Notes under the pieces: generated by a model | Databases searched by the model: none | What the model was told of the DNA's origin: nothing | The model's input: only the letters and a program-made list of their open reading frames with translations | NCBI GenBank assembly: GCA_027451565.1 | Contig: DAIDJC010000053.1 | Span: forward strand, 447-7,236 | From: Limisphaerales bacterium | Lineage (GTDB): Bacteria > Verrucomicrobiota > Verrucomicrobiia > Limisphaerales > UBA11358 | Direction of reading: 5' to 3' | Length of the DNA stretch: 6,790 bases | Program-made: the position numbers and the translations under genes | Shown: piece after piece, positions 1 to 6,610 of the stretch | Position numbering within the stretch: position 1 is the stretch's first letter | Layout: every line of letters begins with the position of its first letter

Positions 1-92
1 CGGATCATGACCGCCGCCGACACTGCAAATCAGCCGATGTAGTGGCGACCTTTGCGGCTCCAGCCCTCAAAACCCCAGCAAAATCAAAGCCC
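1..92. other. 3' flank of the TPR-like gene, no supported gene
   Basis: After the TAG stop of the TPR-like gene no reading frame with a credible start is seen. On the minus strand one frame reads a short open stretch containing GWSRKGRHYIG between two TGA codons. Another frame is open to the edge, and an ATG lies at 8-6, too close to the edge to judge. A 5-bp inverted repeat (AGCCG/CGGCT) is present but has no T-tract, so I do not call a terminator. The stretch could be ordinary intergenic DNA or the decayed tail of the preceding gene. Confidence 0.4.
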
Positions 93-1346
93 CTAATTCG
101 CCAATGCCTCCAGTAGCGGAAGTCGGGTTAAGTTTGCCGGCATCATGCTTTGAAAGGCAGCTCCACGGTAGGTTTTCGCCATCAACCATGTCACGCCACC
201 CGGCACTGAATTTAAAGCCCATTGGCCGGCCAAATTCAAAACCTCAGAGTAATTCTTTTCAAGGCAATAACCATGGAGCAAATCGGCTTTGGCATCAAAA
301 ACATCTCCCGGTCCAATTCCCGCAGCCGAATCTTCATACAATTCATTTGTTAACGATTCAGTCATTTGGAAAAAAGCTTGGGCTTTCATTTTTATGGCAG
401 AGGCGCTGTTTGTATCTTTTGCTCTTTCATCGTTGTAAGCCTCTGGGTACAAAGCTTCAACCATTGGAAAACTGATGGCGGCCAAATCATACCGCACCCT
501 CTTGGCATGAATACTGGAAGGGTATTTGTTAAGGAAATCATTCATACGCTTCACGTTATCCTCTGTTTCCTGAATGCTCCATAGGGCTCTCGGCTGTAGT
601 CTTTCAAACATTTTCACACTCGTGAATGCCTCCTCATCCTTATCCATATCTGGGGTTTGATCCTGGGTTTGTTTTTCTTCTCCAAGCGCGATACGTGCTT
701 GCCAGATTTCATGGACCAACGATCTTTTGGGGAAGGCCAGATAGTTTGTCTGGTTCAAGACTGCGGCTAAATTCAGAAAATCGAGAAGGTTGCTTTGCCC
801 GTCATTGTATCGTTTTTGGAATATTTGGGGATCGCTGGACTCGTTTGCCTCAACTATTTTTTTCATTCCCCGCTCATACCATGTTGCCATCTGGTATTCG
901 AGAACTGTATGCATGAGCGGGGAATTTGTGTATGAAGCAATAAAATTCTCAAGACAGGGCCGGAGTTCCTCAAATTTTCGATAGACAAAGAGAGTTTCAA
1001 TCTGGTCGTATTGCAACTCCTGCTGCAGTTCCGGTGGCTGGCCTGCCAATTGCAACATTGGCGATTTCATGGCTTTGCAAAATTTTAACCGATCAGTTTG
1101 AAACAAACACAATGCCTTATAGGTTAAAGCCATGGGATAATACGATTCGGACGTGTTGATTGTGTCCAGAATGGCCAGCGCAGCCTTTGGCTGTCCCTGG
1201 GCCAACAGGTTCGACGCCTGATTTATTCGACCTGTTGGATCGCCTTCGGTTTGCGCGCCAAGATTGTGAGCCAGCATTAATGCAAATGTCAGCACAATGG
1301 CTGCAATTGCCGTTGCCCGGTAAAAGGGAATTAAATGGATTTTCAT
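93..1346 (-). CDS. Exported TPR-like (tetratricopeptide-type) helical repeat protein, function unknown
   Basis: A 417-residue protein predicted to be exported. Residues 1-31 form a signal peptide: basic residues near the N-terminus (MKIHLIPFYR), a hydrophobic core from about 11 to 26 (ATAIAAIVLTFALMLA) and a likely signal peptidase I site after LGA, before QTEGD. The rest is predicted alpha-helical with TPR-like pairs. Examples are residues 39-84 (INQASNLLAQGQPKAALAIL, then YYPMALTYKALCLFQTD), 126-157 (CLENFIASYTNSPLMHTVLE) and 264-292 (MNDFLNKYPSSIHAKRVRYD). The last two resemble the 'FL-x-YP-x-S-x-x-A' helices common in TPR proteins such as those of the outer-membrane lipoprotein BamD group. 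There is no lipobox, membrane anchor or catalytic motif. TPR proteins usually act as protein-binding scaffolds; the partner here is unknown. The ATG at 1346 is chosen because it directly precedes the signal peptide. The sequence before it is AT-rich without a Shine-Dalgarno motif. The C-terminus ends abruptly (LTRLPLLEALAN), so a slightly shortened tail is possible. The coding call is firm; the family call is moderate. Confidence 0.85.
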   Translation of the reverse strand: MKIHLIPFYRATAIAAIVLTFALMLAHNLGAQTEGDPTGRINQASNLLAQGQPKAALAILDTINTSESYYPMALTYKALCLFQTDRLKFCKAMKSPMLQLAGQPPELQQELQYDQIETLFVYRKFEELRPCLENFIASYTNSPLMHTVLEYQMATWYERGMKKIVEANESSDPQIFQKRYNDGQSNLLDFLNLAAVLNQTNYLAFPKRSLVHEIWQARIALGEEKQTQDQTPDMDKDEEAFTSVKMFERLQPRALWSIQETEDNVKRMNDFLNKYPSSIHAKRVRYDLAAISFPMVEALYPEAYNDERAKDTNSASAIKMKAQAFFQMTESLTNELYEDSAAGIGPGDVFDAKADLLHGYCLEKNYSEVLNLAGQWALNSVPGGVTWLMAKTYRGAAFQSMMPANLTRLPLLEALAN

Positions 1347-1351
1347 TTATA

Positions 1352-1380
1352 ATAATAAAATATGATGAAGTTTTTAACAA
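1352..1380 (-). promoter_or_regulatory. Possible promoter of the TPR-like gene
   Basis: On the minus strand TTGTTA (1380-1375) is followed after 17 bp by TATTAT (1357-1352), a weak -35 and a good -10 match. The -10 lies only five bases before the ATG, so a transcript from it would be leaderless or nearly so. The whole stretch is AT-rich, so chance matches are likely. Confidence 0.2.
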
Positions 1381-1820
1381 ACGGGTTGCCGGTTGGTGCA
1401 CATTGATGTGGTCTGCAACACATGATTGTTGGAAGCCCAAATAAAAATTTCGGTTCCATATCGTATCCTGAAAAGCAGCAAGGCCACACGTCCATGGCGG
1501 GAAATCCTTCCCATAAAACCGTTGGCAAAGCTTTTGGCTTTATTCTTGGCCTGTGCTAAAATCCGTTGCGGAAATAGGTCTGATGATCGCTCCTCCTTAA
1601 ATCCAAAAGTGCCAAATGCAATTCGGATTCTTGGTTTGAAGCATCCTTTTTTAATTTTTCCTTGAGGAATGTAAACTAAAGGAAGCGATTTTAATTTTTG
1701 TGCCATGGAAAACGCCTCCCGCGCTTTCTTCTCCAATCTGGATCCAAGTCCAGAAGAATCCAAAATGACTTCTCGTTGGCGTTTTAAAAAGATCTGCGCG
1801 GGGGGGGCTGAGTTGAGCAT
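1374..1820 (-). CDS. Weak hypothetical ORF of 148 codons, possibly a gene remnant
   Basis: This is the only sizeable minus-strand open frame in the AT-rich gap, and I recognise no family. The translation is rich in Lys and Arg (for example LGSRLEKKAREAFSMAQKLK), has no signal peptide and ends in an uncharacteristic Cys/Asn-rich tail. No clear ribosome-binding site precedes the ATG. A run of eight C (1807-1800 on this strand) lies at codons 5-7. In the frame upstream of that run the translation reads LMGCSTQPPP, which looks like a lipobox cysteine followed by a proline linker, but the residues before it (CWDGSDG) are too polar for a signal peptide. One extra C in the run would join that frame to this one. 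It may therefore be a frameshifted or decayed small protein, or a chance ORF. Competing plus-strand ORFs (1426-1665 and 1705-1902) are no better supported. Confidence 0.2.
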   Translation of the reverse strand: MLNSAPPAQIFLKRQREVILDSSGLGSRLEKKAREAFSMAQKLKSLPLVYIPQGKIKKGCFKPRIRIAFGTFGFKEERSSDLFPQRILAQAKNKAKSFANGFMGRISRHGRVALLLFRIRYGTEIFIWASNNHVLQTTSMCTNRQPVC

Positions 1821-1994
1821 CCCATTAATTGCAAAACTCCATCAGAACCATCCCAACAGTTCATTTTGGTTAGCCATTTGTTGCTCATTGAGTCGTTTAT
1901 AGCCCATGGTAACGTGGCGCAAATATAACTTATGATAAATAGCATATAATAAATGACATTAGCGGGTTTAACGTTTTGCCCTCCTGCCGGATGC

Positions 1995-2036
1995 ATAAAC
2001 AAAGAGGGCGCCCCGAATGGGGGCGCCCTTGTTTAT
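1995..2036 (-). terminator. Strong intrinsic terminator after the PATR protein gene
   Basis: A near-perfect hairpin. GGGCGCCCC (2006-2014) pairs with GGGGCGCCC (2020-2028) across the 5-nt loop GAATG. The outer arms ATAAACAA (1995-2002) and TTGTTTAT (2029-2036) also pair, with three unpaired bases (2003-2005) on one side. On the minus strand the GC stem is followed by TCTTTGTTTAT, a T-rich release tract, and the hairpin begins 17 nt past the TGA of the large gene. The plus strand also ends in a T-rich tract (TTGTTTATTTTA), so the element could work in both directions, although no plus-strand gene is seen to need it. Confidence 0.88.
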
Positions 2037-2053
2037 TTTATATCAGACCCGGA

Positions 2054-5000
2054 TCAAGGGGTCTTGATTTGGAAGAACTGCTCCGGCACGGTTGACTTGA
2101 CCGGGATGGCATTGGAGAAGTTGCCCGAGCCATCGAACAATCCGGTGCTGTTCGTGATCCACAAAGCCAGCGGTGTCTGGATATTGGTGGAAGTGAGGAT
2201 GGAGTAGGTGCCGTTGGCTGTTCCACCGGTTCCGGTCATCACCAGGTTTCCGTTGGAAACGGAGACAGGGTTGAATTTGGGAGTGGCCACTGCGGTGATG
2301 GTGAGCAGGCCGTTGGCCGGGTTGAAGGAGCCAGTGTACTGTCCCGTCGCGGAGAGCACGGTCACGGAGCTGAAATTGCCCGTGCCGGGGTTTGCGGCAT
2401 TAAACAGCAGGTATTGCTTGCCGGAGACCAAGGGGGATCCGCTGGCATTGGTTACAACCAAAGCCCCGCCGTAGCTGACGGTGGTCAATCCATTGATCTG
2501 ATCATTGCTGGACGGGGTGATTTGCATCAAGACTGCACAACCATTGGATAAGGTGAGCGTGTTGTTGATGCTGTAAGGCAGTCCGATTGAACCGATGTCG
2601 CCCAGGAGAGTGGCGCCGGAAGCCACGCTGACAGGTCCTGCGATTGCGCCGCCAGGCCCCACGCCCAGCGAGCCGGCACTCACGAGCGTTTCTCCCGTGT
2701 AGGTATTGACGCCGTCCAAGTGCAGGTTGCCCAAGCCCAGCTTGGTGAGTCCACCGCCGCCACCGCCGTTTTGAAGGGCGGCGAGCACGTCAATGGTGTA
2801 GCCACCGTCGTCAATAATGGCGCCACCCGCCTGCACCACAGCATTGACGTAAGGCTGCATGAAGTAGGGAGACCCCACATAAGCCCTGAGGGTACCACCG
2901 TTGAAGTTGAACGCATTGGGATTGGCATTGTTGGTATGAGTGACACCAAAGCCCCAGCCATTGTTGATATAGCTCACGTTGAGGACCGCCCCGGTATTCA
3001 AGTTTACAATGCCGTAAGCCGTGGCGCTGCTGCGGGAGATGTAGAGCGTGCCGGTGATGGTGGCTTGGCCGCCCCCGTTGGCGACCAGGTTCAAAACCCC
3101 GTTGCCTTGATCGCCCACGGTCATGTCATTATTGACCACCAAGGTTCCACCCGGCTGCGTGGTGCTGCCCAGGTTGACGATGCCGGTGACGCTGGTGGAA
3201 TTCAAGGAGAGGCCCATGAACCCTGCGCAATTGATGAGACCGGAGCCATCCAGGTTCACGACATTGGTGCCATTGCCGCCCACACCCACGTGCAACTCAC
3301 CCAAGTAGGCGCTGCCCCCGGAGATGTTCCAGATGCCCGTGGCGGATTCGCCTGTGGTGCCTTCGCCCAGCCAGGTCTGGCTGGCGGTGTTGGTGATCAC
3401 ACCACCAGTCTGGTTGAGCACGCCATATCCGGTCACGCCCCCAATTCCGGCTGAGGTGCCAATATCTATGTTTCCACCGCCTCCGCCACCGTCATAGAGC
3501 ACGCCGCCGGTCAAATTGAATGTACCGGTGCCTTCATCCCGGCCCACAGCCAGCCAGTTGAAGACCTCGAAGGTTCCGCCGCTGAGGTTGTAAACGCCCA
3601 CCCCATTGGTGTTTTGGCCCACAAAAATCTGGCCTGTGGATATCACCGTGCCTCCCGCCTGGTTTACCACGCCAGTGCTGGCCACGCCGCCGCCATCACC
3701 AAGCGCCATGTTTCCGCCGGTGGAGTTAAAGACCGCGCCATTGTTGACAAACAAGGTTCCGGTGGCCCCTCCGCTGCGGCCCAGATCCACCCCTCCGTTG
3801 GGAACATTCACTACCGTATTGGTCAGAATGACTGCGGCATTGGTGCCGCCCAAGCCACCCACACCAAAGTGGCCTCCGATGTTATTGGTCTGGCCGCCAG
3901 CCGAACCATCAAAAATCGTGGTGCCGGCAATGGTGCGAAAGCCCAAGCCTGTGGACCCAGACAGTTGATTGATACCCACCGATGCGAAGGTCAGCATGGC
4001 CGGTCCGGATTTGCTGAAATCCGCCGCACTGACGACAGACACCGCGCCACTGAGGGCGAGATTGCTTTCGGTATCAATCAAACAATTGGTGTTTTGCAGG
4101 GAATAGCCGCGGTTGGCCAGTGTCGCAGGCCCGGTGTAGCGCAGAGTGGCATCCGAAAGCACCAGGTTGGTGGGGTTTGCGGATGAGGCGCCGATACTGC
4201 TGGGCGAACCGCCGTTGGCGAGATTATTCACGCTCAAGGTGCCGCCGCTAACGAGAGTGGGTCCTGTGTAAGTGTTGGTGGTGTAGAGGTTCACCAAGCC
4301 GGTCCCCTCCGCCACGAGGCTGCCAGCACCTCCAATGCTGCCGGAGCCGCTCACAGTATAGGTCAGCAAGTTGTTGTTGAAGGTGGTGCTGCCGGGATTG
4401 ACATTTCCCACCACATTGACATTGGTGGTTCCCGTCGCGGTGTCGTCAAATGTCACAAGGTTGCCTTGTTCAAAATAAGTGGGCAATCCTGTGGGCAGGT
4501 TCAACCAATTGGTCGTCACGCCCACGTCCCAGTTGCCCCCCGCCAAACCATCCCAGTGCGGTATATTGACGGCAGTGATGTCCAGGTCAATCGAGTGATT
4601 TGCGGTGTCATCCACCAGGTTGGCCACCAAACCCACGGGCAGAGGCCCCAAAACATAAGAGGACCCTGTCTTGGTGGTGTAACTGATCAGGGGAAACTGG
4701 CCGATTTGAGGAAGTTCATCATTGACGTTGATGGTCAGATTGCCATTCACATTGAGGGCATTGACCGTCAGCGGCGCGGTGGTGGGGTTGCCGAAACTTC
4801 CCAAGTCAATCAGCATGGAGGGGGATCCATTGGACAAGGTGAGACTGGACATGTTGACGGTTGAGTTGATGGAACCCACCACCTGGACGTTCAGAGACGC
4901 CCCATCCGCCACGCCGTAACCGCCATTTGCGGAGGTGCCGGTGATAATACCAAGAGAACCTGCACTCACAGTGGTGCTGCCCGTGTAAGTATTGATGCCG

Positions 5001-6454
5001 GTCAAATTCAATTCGCCGCTGCCGACCTTGATGATGCTTCCGCCGCCGTTATCCTGCAAAACCTGCGGGATGGTGACGGTGTAGCCTTGAGAATCAATCG
5101 TGACGGGCCCTCCCACATAGGCGGAAAACAGACCGGAAATGAAACTGGAATTGGAAAGATTGGCCCGAAGGGTGCCGCCGTTCAGGTTCAGCGTGCTGAC
5201 CGAAGCGGAGGAACTGGAGCTGATGGAGTTCACAGCCAGCAAGCCTCCGTTGAGATTCAGGTACGAAGCGATTCCAGAATTCACCGACATGACAACATTC
5301 AAAACACTGGCCGTGCCGCTGTTGAGGTTCCAGGTACCGGTGGCGCTTTCACCAACCCATAAATCGCTTGTGGATTCCGTGATGACGCCGCCATTCTGAT
5401 TAAGCACGCCGGTGCCGCCCGCCCCGATGTCAAAGTGTGAACCGCCGTCGCTGGCGTTGTCCCGGTTCACTGCGGCGTTTCCGGAGACATCCATTTCTCC
5501 GTAACCGCCATTGCGTCCCACCGCCAGCCAATCATGAACATTCAGCACCGCCGTGCCGCTGAGGATGTTGGTGCCGGTGCCGGTGCCGCCGCCGTTGCTC
5601 TGAGGAACCAGATACTGGTTGTAAGCGTTGATAACACCGCCACTTTGGGCAAGCGACCCCACTCCGCCACCACCAACCAGAAACTCGCCGCCCCCGTGAA
5701 AATTAATCGTTCCGGCGGTCATCACGCCGTAGCCCTGACCACCATTGCGACCAAAGACAAACCAGTTGTTGGCGTTGAATGTGCCACCGTTCATGTAGAA
5801 ATAGCCGATGCAAGCTGGATAAGCCTCACCAAACCAAGTTTCGTTCCCGATGTTATTGATGGTGCCGCCATCAAGGATAAGCGTGCCAGTGGATCCCGCC
5901 GCGCCGGAGAAATCCCCCTGCCCTGCCACCAAGCCGGGGTTTCCATTATACCCCGTATTGTAAACACCGTTTTCAACATCCAAGAAGCCAACGCCTTTCT
6001 CACCCAGTTGTGTGCGTCCGGCCACGTTCACGGTTCCATTGCTGAGCGTGTAGTAACCCACGCTGCCCGTGCCAATGCCCATTCGAAGCCAGTTTCCGTT
6101 GTTGGGATACCCCGTGTTATTCGTGGACCCGGTCTGGATATAAGCCCCGGAGGTATTGTTGGCATTGCCCGCCAAGGTATCCCCGTGATACCAAATGGGA
6201 TCACCCGCCTGAATCAACACCGTGCTGTTGGACCCGTTATCGTCCGTGCAGTTTGGGTTGGGGCTGGAAGTGCCCACGTCAATGTAGGTTCCATTCCAGT
6301 TGGTGGAATAATTGAAATCAGCATTTGTGCCGATCCATGCAGTTTGAGCCGGGCCGTTTGTTGCGCTGAACACGAGTCCGGCTGAAAGCGCGGCGAGCGC
6401 CATCGTCAGGCCGGATCGTTTGTTGGCATTTATTAACTTTTGAGGTTTTTTCAT
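2054..6454 (-). CDS. Giant secreted autotransporter-associated beta-strand (PATR) repeat protein
   Basis: 1466 residues from the ATG at 6454. An in-frame ATG at 6601 exists, but this start directly precedes a typical signal peptide (MKKPQKLINANKR, then a hydrophobic stretch at about 15-31, cleavage near GPAQ/TAW at 31-39). The mature protein is Gly/Asn/Thr/Ser-rich and poor in Lys/Arg, as expected of a secreted beta-solenoid. In order: a WIGTNADFNYSTNWNGTY module (40-57); short coil repeats (about 120-430) with signatures such as DWLAVGRNGGYG and GVLNQNGGVI; PATR 1 (472-502, INTYTGSTTVSAGSL); a WDG...NWDVGVTTNW linker module (633-700); PATR 2 (709-742, TNTYTGPTLVSGGTL); more coil repeats (about 885-1190); PATR 3 (1232-1265, VNTYTGETLVSAGSL); and a C-terminal domain (about 1392-1466). 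PATR repeats (Pfam PF12951, TIGR02601) usually occur in passenger domains of surface proteins, but no 12-strand autotransporter barrel, PEP-CTERM or LPXTG tail is present. Likely cell-surface or extracellular; an adhesin, matrix or glycan-contact role is inference. Hexaglycine runs occur at 989-994 and 1230-1235. The upstream neighbour is a codirectional GH43 gene; a terminator follows. Confidence 0.93.
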   Translation of the reverse strand: MKKPQKLINANKRSGLTMALAALSAGLVFSATNGPAQTAWIGTNADFNYSTNWNGTYIDVGTSSPNPNCTDDNGSNSTVLIQAGDPIWYHGDTLAGNANNTSGAYIQTGSTNNTGYPNNGNWLRMGIGTGSVGYYTLSNGTVNVAGRTQLGEKGVGFLDVENGVYNTGYNGNPGLVAGQGDFSGAAGSTGTLILDGGTINNIGNETWFGEAYPACIGYFYMNGGTFNANNWFVFGRNGGQGYGVMTAGTINFHGGGEFLVGGGGVGSLAQSGGVINAYNQYLVPQSNGGGTGTGTNILSGTAVLNVHDWLAVGRNGGYGEMDVSGNAAVNRDNASDGGSHFDIGAGGTGVLNQNGGVITESTSDLWVGESATGTWNLNSGTASVLNVVMSVNSGIASYLNLNGGLLAVNSISSSSSASVSTLNLNGGTLRANLSNSSFISGLFSAYVGGPVTIDSQGYTVTIPQVLQDNGGGSIIKVGSGELNLTGINTYTGSTTVSAGSLGIITGTSANGGYGVADGASLNVQVVGSINSTVNMSSLTLSNGSPSMLIDLGSFGNPTTAPLTVNALNVNGNLTINVNDELPQIGQFPLISYTTKTGSSYVLGPLPVGLVANLVDDTANHSIDLDITAVNIPHWDGLAGGNWDVGVTTNWLNLPTGLPTYFEQGNLVTFDDTATGTTNVNVVGNVNPGSTTFNNNLLTYTVSGSGSIGGAGSLVAEGTGLVNLYTTNTYTGPTLVSGGTLSVNNLANGGSPSSIGASSANPTNLVLSDATLRYTGPATLANRGYSLQNTNCLIDTESNLALSGAVSVVSAADFSKSGPAMLTFASVGINQLSGSTGLGFRTIAGTTIFDGSAGGQTNNIGGHFGVGGLGGTNAAVILTNTVVNVPNGGVDLGRSGGATGTLFVNNGAVFNSTGGNMALGDGGGVASTGVVNQAGGTVISTGQIFVGQNTNGVGVYNLSGGTFEVFNWLAVGRDEGTGTFNLTGGVLYDGGGGGGNIDIGTSAGIGGVTGYGVLNQTGGVITNTASQTWLGEGTTGESATGIWNISGGSAYLGELHVGVGGNGTNVVNLDGSGLINCAGFMGLSLNSTSVTGIVNLGSTTQPGGTLVVNNDMTVGDQGNGVLNLVANGGGQATITGTLYISRSSATAYGIVNLNTGAVLNVSYINNGWGFGVTHTNNANPNAFNFNGGTLRAYVGSPYFMQPYVNAVVQAGGAIIDDGGYTIDVLAALQNGGGGGGLTKLGLGNLHLDGVNTYTGETLVSAGSLGVGPGGAIAGPVSVASGATLLGDIGSIGLPYSINNTLTLSNGCAVLMQITPSSNDQINGLTTVSYGGALVVTNASGSPLVSGKQYLLFNAANPGTGNFSSVTVLSATGQYTGSFNPANGLLTITAVATPKFNPVSVSNGNLVMTGTGGTANGTYSILTSTNIQTPLALWITNSTGLFDGSGNFSNAIPVKSTVPEQFFQIKTP
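2057..2281 (-). other. C-terminal domain of the PATR protein (residues 1392-1466)
   Basis: After the repeat region ends (GSFNPANGLLTITAVAT) the protein switches to a compact stretch of about 75 residues: PKFNPVSVSNGNLVMTGTGG, then NGTYSILTSTNI, PLALWI, FDGSGNFSN and EQFFQIKTP at the end. It is not a barrel: it is far too short and lacks alternating strands ending in an aromatic residue. From memory, similar 'TGTGG..NGTY..LTSTN...P...W...G.F...G.F........P..F' tails end many large verrucomicrobial secreted proteins; I cannot confirm this here. A role in sorting or surface attachment is inference. Confidence 0.6.
2660..3592 (-). repeat. Internal duplicated module, copy B (residues about 955-1265)
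   Basis: The counterpart of copy A: NWLAVGRDEGTG, NIDIGTSAG, YGVLNQTGGVITNTASQTWL, ESATGIWNISGG, FNFNGGTLRA, AIIDDGGYTIDV, ALQNGGGGGGLTK and the PATR motif VNTYTGETLVSAGSLG. Copy B is about 105 residues longer. The extra length lies mostly between the ATGIWNISGG and FNFNGGTLRA landmarks, where additional coil repeats occur (ELHVGVGGNG, MTVGDQGNGVLNL, LYISRSSATAYGIVNL). This suggests growth by adding coils. Confidence 0.8.
4940..5557 (-). repeat. Internal duplicated module, copy A (residues about 300-505)
   Basis: This segment has the same landmarks in the same order as copy B: DWLAVGRNGGYG, HFDIGAGGTGVLNQNGG, GVITESTSDLWVGES, ATGTWNLNSG, LNLNGGTLRA, VTIDSQGYTV, VLQDNGGGSI and a closing PATR motif (GINTYTGSTTVSAGSLG). 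The similarity is clear at protein level and diverged at DNA level, which points to an old duplication rather than a recent one. Confidence 0.8.
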
Positions 6455-6473
6455 GTTGAATAGTGGGTGTTCT

Positions 6474-6502
6474 ATTCCAAAAACAGGGGATTTGCGCGTC
6501 AA
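6474..6502 (-). promoter_or_regulatory. Candidate sigma-70-like promoter of the PATR protein gene
   Basis: On the minus strand TTGACG (6502-6497; five of six consensus bases) is separated by 17 bp from TGGAAT (6479-6474; four of six). Initiation about 7 nt further would give a 5' leader of only about 12-14 nt before the ATG at 6454. That leader (ACACCCACTATTCAAC region) has no Shine-Dalgarno motif. Spacing and position are good, but the -10 is imperfect and the organism's consensus is unknown. Confidence 0.35.
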
Positions 6503-6527
6503 AACATTATTTGGCAAACCAGAATCT

Positions 6528-6598
6528 GCTCGTGGAACATGGGTCCACTCTAAGCCATGATCTGCAAACCTGTCATGTGGCATAAAGTGGCCACGAGC
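6528..6598. repeat. Inverted repeat GCTCGTGG / CCACGAGC upstream of the candidate promoter
   Basis: A perfect 8-bp inverted repeat (6528-6535 and 6591-6598) with 55 bp between the arms. It lies between the GH43 stop codon and the PATR gene's candidate promoter. Within it, GTGGC/GCCAC can form a small hairpin right after the GH43 stop (6578-6595), without a T-tract. The heptamer GCAAACC occurs at 6564-6570, inside the repeat, and again outside it at 6514-6520, 50 bp apart in the same orientation. These could be operator half-sites or chance. Confidence 0.3.
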
Positions 6599-6610
6599 CA
6601 AACGCCGGAT

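Larger units (their letters stand above)
1347..1994. other. AT-rich intergenic gap between the TPR-like gene and the terminator
   Basis: About 650 bp without a confidently called gene. It holds the weak 148-codon minus-strand frame at 1374-1820, an eight-base G/C homopolymer at 1800-1807 and a particularly AT-rich segment at about 1920-1960. That segment contains TATAAT on the plus strand (1945-1950) without a convincing -35 partner. No tRNA cloverleaf, riboswitch or transposon end was recognised. Confidence 0.5.

Noticed and set aside
1117..1440. Minus-strand 107-codon frame across the start of the TPR-like gene
   Set aside because: Out-of-frame shadow of the signal-peptide region of the TPR-like gene, with no independent support.
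1945..1950. TATAAT on the plus strand, with the terminator at 1995-2036 downstream, as a small RNA gene
   Set aside because: No -35 partner at the right spacing, and the segment is AT-rich enough for chance matches. The hairpin is already explained as the terminator of the large gene.
2720..3454. Plus-strand open frame of 244 codons
   Set aside because: Shadow of the repeat-rich minus-strand gene. The Val/Ala/His-rich translation has no family signature, and no ribosome site or promoter was seen.
3473..3490. CCN-repeat tracts (also 2750-2767) as microsatellite phase-variation sites
   Set aside because: They encode six glycines in frame. Slippage by triplets would only change loop length, and the codons are not a uniform repeat.
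3606..4186. Overlapping plus-strand frames (120 and 190 codons)
   Set aside because: Two overlapping frames opposite the same PATR segment; the proline-rich translation of one is simply reversed glycine codons.
5534..6385. Long plus-strand open frame (283 codons) opposite the PATR gene
   Set aside because: It is antisense to a gene with a clear signal peptide and PATR motifs. Its translation has no recognisable domain and reflects the GC-rich glycine/threonine codons of the repeats read backwards.
6455..6601. N-terminal extension of the PATR protein to the in-frame ATG at 6601
   Set aside because: The extra 49 residues (MARGHFMPHDRF...) would bury the signal peptide and run through the candidate promoter and repeats. 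The start at 6454 gives a standard signal peptide.
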